Source: a bacterium (GTDB taxonomy: Bacteria > Patescibacteriota > Minisyncoccia > UBA6257 > WO2-44-18). From it: a DNA stretch of 42,715 nt. Shown one piece after another: positions 36,939 to 42,715 of this stretch; within the stretch, counting starts at the first letter, position 1; each line of letters opens with the position of its first letter. The notes under the pieces were generated by a model. It was given only the letters and a program-made list of their open reading frames with translations, did no database searches and was not told where the DNA came from. The DNA is taken from NCBI GenBank assembly GCA_030689595.1, contig JAUYHP010000033.1:1-42715 (forward strand), written 5' to 3'. The position numbers and the translations under genes are program-made.

Positions 36939-39518
36939 ATGGCCAGCAAGCTCTGGTCTGACCAGGAAGTGAAGACTCTCAAAAGCCTTTGGGCTTCGGG
37001 AGCGTCTGATGTTGAGATTGACGGCGCCCTGCCAGGGCGTAGCGTCAATGCTTGGAAAAAGAGAGCCAGGAAATTGGAATTAGGCTCCAGACCGGCAACG
37101 CCGGCGGATGCTAAGCTATCTCACGAAGATGTAGGCGTAGAATTTGGCGATCGGATGCGCAATCTTTTTGGTGAGGAGACGCTCAAAATCGTCAAATTAC
37201 CGCAGATTAGCGCTCGTAAGTCATATGTGATCCCGCATAAGAGCGGGGATATCACGGTTATCAACTCTCCGCTTATCGGCTCATTGACGCCCGAAGATGA
37301 TGAGACTGACATTGTTAAAAATGCTTTGCGTTTGGCAGAAGCGTTTGGTGACGATGCTGTCGTCGTCACAGGTAATTTGATGTATATGCTTACGCAACGT
37401 TATAGCACCTTACGACCATTCAAGGCTCAAGTTTCTGGTGTGAAGGTTGACCCAAAAAAGGTTGAAGCGGGTTATCCTAAGAGCGTCACGGAAGAAGATG
37501 GCTATGAGTCTGTAGAGGAGCGTCGCCGTAAGGGTGAGCCAATCTTTATGACTCTGGGTCTTCGCTTGCAGCATAACATCGACTTACTCGCTCGAACTTT
37601 TACCGGCAAAGATGGCAAGCCTCTGTATAATGGGCCTGTCTATATTACCTTTGGTAAATTGGAAGATGAACTGATTATGTACTACGCTAATGAGTTTTTG
37701 AGAGTTGGTTTTTATAAGTCGCGTGGTTGGGCGCAGAAGATGGTCTATAAGTACACGGCGGCATGGCGGAGCGAAAAAGATCCAGCTGCCAAGGCTGAAC
37801 TCTATAAGAAGGTTAAGGATTTCCGTGAATTTCTCAACATCTTTTTGATCATGGGGAATACAGTTGATGAATCGATCGAGACAGGTCGTGAGATTGCAAC
37901 GGGTTATATCATCAGAAAATATGAAGAGTATATTCCTAATGCTAAGGTGATTAGCGTCGGTGATGCTTTTGTGAAGACCGACTCCCGCTTAGCAATGATT
38001 ACCACCGATAAGTATCGTAATACCAATAAAAATCTGGGTGCTACCCTCGCGGAGCATACCGAAAGTTTTTCCAAGGGTCGCCGTCATATTAGTATTCCAA
38101 ATGTTATGCTTGGTTCTGGTTTGAACCCTTTCTTTGAGACGAGATGGGTTACCTATCAAGCTTCGGAAAAGCCTGGCGATGAGCGCATGTGCGCCATCAT
38201 CCAGTTGCCGATTTGTATTGATGCCGAGCGCTATCGAAATGTTATTCGCAATCAGAACATTCTTAAGGATTTAATTACTCGCACTGGTCAAACCAGTGGC
38301 TTTGAGTCTGGCGTGGTTCGATTGCGTTGGCACGAGGGCGTGGCTCAGCCAATTACGGAGTTTTGGTCTAGCGATCTTTTAAAGAATGCTGAAATTTTTG
38401 GTGATCCCAAAAATATTGCCAAACTGGTTAGAGGCAATGACAAGCGTCATAAAGTCATGTACGCACACAAGCTCGGGTGCACACATTATGGTGCTAATGA
38501 TATTTGGAAACATCCTAGCGGTGATCCAAATCGTCCAGTTAAATATCTTTACCAGATTATTATGGAATTTTTGATGGCAGCTAAGGCTCCGATTTTGGCC
38601 AACTGGCATGACGGTGATATTACTCAGCAGGCGAATCATCCTTACGCAAAAAACGTTAATCCAAATTCTTTATTGCCGGAGCTTTTGATTGATAAAATGA
38701 ATGAGATCCGAGGTGCTAGTATCTCTGAACAAGATAAGGTGCAGCAGCTTATGGTCCTAGCTCTTACTCAGAGGATTAATAGTGGCGTGCTTCAGTTGGA
38801 CGAACAAGTCAGAGGCTACGCTTTGTCGTTGAGGCCTTATCTCAAATATTTCTTGGATATTATCGCTCGCAGGAAAAAGGTGGGCCTGGTCTTCAAGGGC
38901 AACTTGGCTTCTATTATGCATATCATGGGTAATCATTGTAAGAACACCTTTAAGCATTCTGACGTCTTTGTGTCTGACGCATCGCATATCACCGAACAGC
39001 TTAAGAAGCTTTTATTGATTTATCTATCGGAAAATAAATATCCTGGCGTTACGGCTAAAGATATTGATAGGGAGCTAGCAGCTCCGCAACACGGTCCGTT
39101 AGGTGAAGCGCGAGGCTCTTTTGGTGTCGAAGGCTATCAAGGCTTTGCTACGGTGCTGATGCACAAGCAGGGCAAGATGCCGGCCACCAAGAAGGCCAGT
39201 ATGCGTCGCAGCCTTAGTGAATGTGAAGTTGGTAAGCCGATCGTCAACCTTTCTGGTGATGACCATAAGGGTGGCGTGATGATTACTCGAGGTATTATTA
39301 ATATCAAAACTGGTAGTCAGCAAGGCGAGGGATCTTATGGTCGCGAGATCAATGGTTCACCGCAAAACCATTTTTCTATGGTTTTTGGCTTGCCAGTTGG
39401 TGGCCTCTCTGACGGCCCAGTGGTGTTTGTCACCTTGGATGCCGAGACGATGCGTCGTTATGCGGATAAACCGTTCCCTCTGGATGGCAAGAAGCTGTTC
39501 AGAAACGCGCTTAAGTAA
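36939..39518 (+). CDS. Large protein with N-terminal Myb/SANT-like helix-turn-helix and metallophosphoesterase-like motifs
   Basis: 859 residues, soluble. Residues 6-47 (WSDQEVKTLKSLWASGASDV to WKKRARKLEL) look like a Myb/GcrA-type DNA-binding helix bundle. Residues 95-245 hold what look like worn calcineurin-type phosphoesterase motifs: INSPLIGS (108-115) where D-x-H is expected, VVVTGNLMYM (141-150) where GD is expected, and ITFGKLEDEL (236-245) where GNHD/E is expected. The C-terminal half repeats the theme with AHKLGCTH (509-516), HDGDITQQANHP (557-568, GD kept), IMGNHCKN (662-669, GNH kept) and SGDDHKGG (772-779). It could be a tandem phosphoesterase with one inactive copy, possibly nucleic-acid directed. 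The assignment is by eye. It has a strong ribosome site, its own terminator, and a palindrome over its promoter. Confidence 0.6.
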   Translation: MASKLWSDQEVKTLKSLWASGASDVEIDGALPGRSVNAWKKRARKLELGSRPATPADAKLSHEDVGVEFGDRMRNLFGEETLKIVKLPQISARKSYVIPHKSGDITVINSPLIGSLTPEDDETDIVKNALRLAEAFGDDAVVVTGNLMYMLTQRYSTLRPFKAQVSGVKVDPKKVEAGYPKSVTEEDGYESVEERRRKGEPIFMTLGLRLQHNIDLLARTFTGKDGKPLYNGPVYITFGKLEDELIMYYANEFLRVGFYKSRGWAQKMVYKYTAAWRSEKDPAAKAELYKKVKDFREFLNIFLIMGNTVDESIETGREIATGYIIRKYEEYIPNAKVISVGDAFVKTDSRLAMITTDKYRNTNKNLGATLAEHTESFSKGRRHISIPNVMLGSGLNPFFETRWVTYQASEKPGDERMCAIIQLPICIDAERYRNVIRNQNILKDLITRTGQTSGFESGVVRLRWHEGVAQPITEFWSSDLLKNAEIFGDPKNIAKLVRGNDKRHKVMYAHKLGCTHYGANDIWKHPSGDPNRPVKYLYQIIMEFLMAAKAPILANWHDGDITQQANHPYAKNVNPNSLLPELLIDKMNEIRGASISEQDKVQQLMVLALTQRINSGVLQLDEQVRGYALSLRPYLKYFLDIIARRKKVGLVFKGNLASIMHIMGNHCKNTFKHSDVFVSDASHITEQLKKLLLIYLSENKYPGVTAKDIDRELAAPQHGPLGEARGSFGVEGYQGFATVLMHKQGKMPATKKASMRRSLSECEVGKPIVNLSGDDHKGGVMITRGIINIKTGSQQGEGSYGREINGSPQNHFSMVFGLPVGGLSDGPVVFVTLDAETMRRYADKPFPLDGKKLFRNALK

Positions 39519-39524
39519 ATTATT

Positions 39525-39555
39525 ATACCCCCGCAATGCGGGGGTATTTTATTTT
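39525..39555 (+). terminator. Terminator of the 859-residue protein gene
   Basis: ATACCCCCGC/GCGGGGGTAT hairpin followed by TTTATTTT. Confidence 0.85.
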
Positions 39556-39571
39556 GTGATATTTGACGGGC

Positions 39572-39600
39572 TTGCGATTTTCATTGCAAAGTTTTATATT
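39572..39600 (+). promoter_or_regulatory. Promoter of the AAA+ ATPase gene
   Basis: TTGCGA, 17 bases, TATATT; leader about 42 bases with AAGGAG. The operator palindrome of the previous promoter is not repeated here. Confidence 0.6.
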
Positions 39601-39648
39601 CTAAGGGATCTTTAAAAACTTAAAACCGACATTTAAGGAGTTTGAACA

Positions 39649-41022
39649 ATGAGCGAACGGTCAGAATCAGGCTTAGTCAAGCTGCCGGAGTTTTCTTTCA
39701 GTAAAGATGGAAAGGGCTTATTTGATGCTCTTACCGCTAGAGTTAAGGGTCAGGACAGGGCGATCCGAAGTGTAGTGAAGGCTCTCGAAGTCTATAATGC
39801 TGATCTTAATAATCCACTAAAACCAGTTTCGGTAGTGTTATGTATGGGGCCTTCCGGTACTGGCAAAACATTTCTAGCTAGAACGTTGGCTGGGCATATG
39901 TTTGGGTCACCAGATGCTTTAACTAAAATTTCCTGCGAAACCGCCAGCGAGCGACATGCTACTTCTGATATCCTCGGAGCTCCGCCTGGATATCTTGGCC
40001 ACGGCAATCCGAGTAAGTTGTCTCAATTCAATATTGATAGGCATCATTTTCGCCAGGTATTGCTAAGACAGGGGCCTAAGGTTTTGAAGCGCATGATTAG
40101 AGATATAAGTAAGGCCAAAGCTGCACTGCTTCAGCGGCAAGCTATGATCAAAAGCAATAAGGCCGCTACACCAGAAGCTGCAGCTAAGAAAGAAGCAGAG
40201 ATTAGAGAACAGTTACAGTTTCTAGAAGACGAGTCAAAAGAATTGCAGGATGCTAGGAAGGATTTTGCTGAAAATTTGGATGATGAACGATTAGCCAAGT
40301 ATTATCAAGAGCATGATATTGATGCCGGGCCGCTTTTTTCAATTGTTCTATTTGATGAAATCGAGAAGGCTGATGAAGATTTTCGCAAAGTGTTGTATGG
40401 CATTTTCGATGAAGGTATTCTACCTTTGCGTGATACCACCACCACTAATTTTCGCAATTCTATTATCTTTTTGACTTCTAATGTTGGTGAGCGAGAGATT
40501 GGAGATAGGCTTCGAAGTAATAAGATGGGGTTTGATCGAAAGCCAAAGATATTAAAGGTTGACAGAGATCTTGATCAGGAAATTTATGATCTAGCTATGC
40601 ATGCTGCTGAGCGTGAGTTCGAGGCTCCATTCTTGGGTCGTATCAGCGTCAGAGCGGTCTTTCGTCCTTTGGGGCGCGATGTTATGATGGAAATCCTAGA
40701 AAATCATATTAGAGAATTGAAGGGCGACTTAGTTAAGACGGCTGTTCCAGTTGGGTTGGAAGTTGATCGGGATGTTATGGATTCTTTAGTTGATAGGGCT
40801 ATGAAATATCCTAATGTTGGAGCTCGTATTATTAGTACGCGTCTGACAGAAAAGCTTTTACCTAGATTGGCTGCTATGATTATTGATGGCAAGATAGATG
40901 ACGGCGATATTATTCATGTTAAGCTTGAGACTAGGGAAAATAAGGAAAAACTAGTTTTTTATAATCAAAAAAATCCACAGAATGATAAGAATTCTGGTGA
41001 TTCGGATTCTCAATCAGAATAA
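39649..41022 (+). CDS. ClpB/ClpA D2-like AAA+ ATPase with a long helical insert
   Basis: 457 residues, a single AAA+ module of the Clp/Hsp100 D2 type. RVKGQDRAIRSVV (31-43), Walker A GPSGTGKT (67-74), pore loop GAPPGYLGHG (110-119), Walker B IVLFDEIEK (232-240), sensor 1 FLTSNVG (274-280), arginine finger in FLGRISVRAVFRPL (R331), and sensor 2 GAR (391-393) in the small domain. Between the pore loop and Walker B there is an insert of about 95 residues (about 130-225), charged and helical (RDISKAKAALLQRQAMIKSN, LQFLEDESKELQDARKDFAE), absent from ordinary Clp ATPases. No N-terminal or zinc domain is present. It probably unfolds or remodels a specific partner. Confidence 0.88.
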   Translation: MSERSESGLVKLPEFSFSKDGKGLFDALTARVKGQDRAIRSVVKALEVYNADLNNPLKPVSVVLCMGPSGTGKTFLARTLAGHMFGSPDALTKISCETASERHATSDILGAPPGYLGHGNPSKLSQFNIDRHHFRQVLLRQGPKVLKRMIRDISKAKAALLQRQAMIKSNKAATPEAAAKKEAEIREQLQFLEDESKELQDARKDFAENLDDERLAKYYQEHDIDAGPLFSIVLFDEIEKADEDFRKVLYGIFDEGILPLRDTTTTNFRNSIIFLTSNVGEREIGDRLRSNKMGFDRKPKILKVDRDLDQEIYDLAMHAAEREFEAPFLGRISVRAVFRPLGRDVMMEILENHIRELKGDLVKTAVPVGLEVDRDVMDSLVDRAMKYPNVGARIISTRLTEKLLPRLAAMIIDGKIDDGDIIHVKLETRENKEKLVFYNQKNPQNDKNSGDSDSQSE

Positions 41023-41027
41023 ACAAA

Positions 41028-41047
41028 AGTCCCGCTTAAGCGGGACT
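41028..41047. terminator. Bidirectional terminator between the AAA+ and Nudix genes
   Basis: Perfect palindrome AGTCCCGCTTAAGCGGGACT with T8 on the plus side and TTTTGTTT on the minus side. The Nudix stop codon lies inside it. Confidence 0.85.
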
Positions 41048-41548
41048 ATTTTTTTTGAAAAGATTGAAAACTTCTTTTAATGCCTCTAAGGCATCAGGAA
41101 ACATAGCCACAATGCGTTGATCGGTAACGCCTTGTTCTCGGGAGAAATCCCTCAGATTTTTAATAGAAGAGCAGCTATTTACTAGGGCGATGCCGCCAGA
41201 TTGTGCTCCAAGACGTATCTTGCTAATCCAGCTTTGTGGAATAATTGCAGCATATGTCATAACAGTGCGATCGCCAGCCCTGAATCTAAAAACCTTTTTC
41301 AATGTAATAGTCTTCAATAATCTATTTATTGATGCGCCAAGCTCTTCGCACATTTCTCGCTTCAGCCCTTGTTCGTATGTCTCTTTGGGATTTACACCAC
41401 CAAAAGCGGTACCTTGGCAGCCTCCTGGATAAGATTCTGGGCTCATAGTTTCGAAATTAAATGTACCTCGCTTTTGCAAGATCGCATGCAATTCACCATT
41501 AATATAAGTAAACAAAATGATGCCGACTGAACGCTTTTTCTGCTTCAC
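41036..41548 (-). CDS. Nudix hydrolase
   Basis: 170 residues. The Nudix box is complete: G-x5-E-x7-R-E-x2-E-E-L-G in GGVNPKETYEQGLKREMCEELG. The N-terminal strand SVGIILFTYINGELHAILQK is typical. The start is GTG at 41548, set by AGGAGG seven bases upstream. Family members hydrolyse nucleoside diphosphates linked to another group; the substrate is not readable. It is convergent with the AAA+ gene. Confidence 0.9.
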   Translation of the reverse strand: MKQKKRSVGIILFTYINGELHAILQKRGTFNFETMSPESYPGGCQGTAFGGVNPKETYEQGLKREMCEELGASINRLLKTITLKKVFRFRAGDRTVMTYAAIIPQSWISKIRLGAQSGGIALVNSCSSIKNLRDFSREQGVTDQRIVAMFPDALEALKEVFNLFKKNSPA

Positions 41549-41657
41549 TGACTGTCCTCCTGCGGCGTTATTAGAATTTCAAGGAATGCCCATATTATAG
41601 CATGAATTTAATCTAGGCACAATATATCCAAAATCATGCACGTGCCGGTAAGCAGGG

Positions 41658-41685
41658 TTGACACAATTTCAAGGATGACTATAAT
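41658..41685 (+). promoter_or_regulatory. rRNA operon promoter
   Basis: Perfect TTGACA, 16 bases, perfect TATAAT, the strongest match in the window, about 300 bases before the 16S gene. The stretch 41549-41657 upstream shows nothing else. Confidence 0.8.
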
Positions 41686-41734
41686 GATAAATACGATGAA
41701 ATAGAGGTATTGAAAAACCAAAGCTAGGTTTAAA

Positions 41735-41981
41735 TGCATCCGCCTCAGTATTTGTTATCAAATGAGTGTTGAGGCGGGTGCGTTATTTTATGAGCGCATC
41801 GATCGAACGTTGAAATATAAATATTCTAAAGAGGTTGTGCATCTCTTTAGAAATGTAAATGAGTCCAAAAAAATTAAAGATTTTATAGTTGTCCCAATTT
41901 AAGTATTCACGAATAATGCTAATTTATTTTCTATAATGCGAATTCGCATTGTTAAGTAATTCGCATTCTTAGTGACTACTC
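41735..41981 (+). other. Structured rRNA leader
   Basis: The leader has a long hairpin (GCATCCGCCTCA 41735-41746 with TGAGGCGGGTGC 41770-41781, inner ATTTG/CAAAT), a perfect hairpin CTAAAGAG/CTCTTTAG (41826-41850), and the palindrome AATGCGAATTCGCATT (41935-41950) whose half ATTCGCATT recurs at 41959-41967. A second TATAAT lies at 41932-41937. These may act in antitermination or in RNase III trimming with sequences after 16S, which are outside the window. Confidence 0.45.
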
Positions 41982-42715
41982 TTTATTGAGGATTTGATCC
42001 TGGTCCAGGATGAACGCTGGCGGCGTGGATAAGGCATGCAAGTCGTACGGTTCTTTTGGCCAATGTGGTAGCAATACTATTGAGGGCATTAGAATAGTGG
42101 CAAACGAGTTAGTAACACCTTAGTACGTACCCCGAAGACGGGAATAATCTCGCGAAAGCGGGACTAATACCCGATAATGAAGTAATTCTAAATCCCGCAA
42201 GGGGCTTCGGGATCGGCTTAGGTCCGATCAGCTAGTTGGTGAGGTAATGGCTCACCAAGGCTATGACCGGTAGGGGGGCTGAGAGGCTGATCCCCAACGA
42301 CGGAACTGAGACACGGTCCGTACACCTACGGGTGGCAGCAGTCGAGAATATTCGACAATGGGCGAAAGCCTGATCGAGCGACGCCGCGTGCAGGAAGACG
42401 AGCTTCGGCTTGTAAACTGCTTTTCTATAGGATGAAGCCGCAAGGTTGACAGTACTATAGGAATAAGGGGCTGCAAACTTCGTGCCAGCAGCCGCGGTAA
42501 TACGAAGGCCCCGAGCGTTATCCGGATTTATTGGGCGTAAAGCGCGTGTAGGAGGTTTGACGCGTCTTTTGTTAAATCTCAAGGCTTAACCTTGGGGCTG
42601 CAGGAGATACGGTCAGACTAGAGGACGTTAGAGGCTAATAGAACGCACGGTGTAGGGGTGAAATCCGTTGATATCGTGCGGAATACCAAAGGCGAAGGCA
42701 GCAAACTGGCGCATT
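41982..42715 (+). rRNA. 16S ribosomal RNA, 5' part (gene continues beyond window)
   Basis: The 5' end aligns with the bacterial start (TTGAGGATTTGATCCTGG, then GATGAACGCTGGCGGCGTG). ACACGGTCC, GTGCCAGCAGCCGCGGTAATAC (530 loop), GGATTTATTGGGCGTAAAGCG and GTGTAGGGGTGAAATCCGT follow in order. By the 530 loop it is about 14 bases shorter than E. coli, and no intron is seen in this half. Sequence details are unlike common bacterial phyla and fit Patescibacteria. Confidence 0.97.

Noticed and set aside
1..42715. CRISPR array, insertion sequence, integrase or prophage
   Set aside because: No regularly spaced repeats, transposase or phage structural genes were found on either strand.
1..42715. Recoding of TGA as an amino acid, as in Gracilibacteria
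   Set aside because: TGA ends several clear genes at expected positions (gap at 8137, the lamin-tail protein at 4964, the PfkB kinase at 13312), and no TGA interrupts a conserved domain.

Overview
The window looks like a chromosome segment of a Patescibacteria/CPR (Parcubacteria-like) bacterium. This rests on a divergent 16S rRNA 5' end, small dense genes, many proteins shorter than their usual family length (EF-Ts, a release factor 1 without domain 1, a SecA without its helical wing domain), a split transketolase, and many small proteins without recognisable homology. TGA is used as a normal stop, so the Gly-recoded Gracilibacteria/Absconditabacteria are unlikely. No insertion sequence, integrase, prophage or CRISPR array was found.

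Layout. 1-2.1 kb: end of a nucleotide-sugar epimerase gene facing a polyprenyl-phosphate sugar transferase. 2.2-7.1 kb: glutaredoxin and thioredoxin reductase, then a tightly overlapping operon (lamin-tail protein, SpoU-type RNA methyltransferase, DUF192 protein, MFS transporter). 7.1-15.4 kb: a central-carbon block with GAPDH, RpiB, a frameshifted small gene, Rpe, both transketolase halves around a Cys-rich membrane protein, a PfkB kinase, an unknown 422-residue protein and class II aldolase. Together these cover lower glycolysis entry and the non-oxidative pentose phosphate pathway. 15.5-24.2 kb: L25, a secreted coiled-coil/lytic transglycosylase protein, RF1 and L31, a lipoprotein, MurB, a hibernation factor and SecA, with a structured intergenic region at 19.8-20.2 kb. 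24.2-28.4 kb: two small minus-strand genes, a second sugar transferase divergent from a GT4 glycosyltransferase, then S2 and EF-Ts. 28.4-31.4 kb: tRNA-Tyr, a DHH phosphoesterase, two tRNA-Thr, L33, a CPBP protease and tRNA-Trp. 31.4-36.8 kb: small unknown proteins mixed with CoaE, a DsbA-like/VKOR thiol-oxidation pair, DoxX-like and cupredoxin-like proteins and an RRM protein. 36.9-41.5 kb: an 859-residue protein with an N-terminal Myb-like helix-turn-helix and metallophosphoesterase-like motifs behind a promoter covered by a perfect palindrome, a ClpB-like AAA+ ATPase with a long helical insert, and a convergent Nudix hydrolase. 41.5-42.7 kb: a consensus rRNA promoter, a structured leader and the first half of 16S rRNA.

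Expression signals fall into two visible classes. Many housekeeping genes have a -10 hexamer ending only 6-9 bases before the ATG and no Shine-Dalgarno, so their mRNAs should be leaderless. A second set, mostly small or unknown genes plus coaE, the DHH protein, the 859-residue protein, the AAA+ ATPase and the Nudix gene, has TTGACN/TTGNNN-N17-TANNNT promoters, a 5' UTR and a strong AGGAGG-like site. Most single genes of the second class are closed by an intrinsic terminator.

The best candidates for something undescribed are the palindrome-controlled 859-residue protein with its AAA+ partner, the wing-less SecA, the domain-1-less RF1, and the RNA structures between the lipoprotein gene and murB, which include a minus-strand small RNA with its own promoter and terminator.
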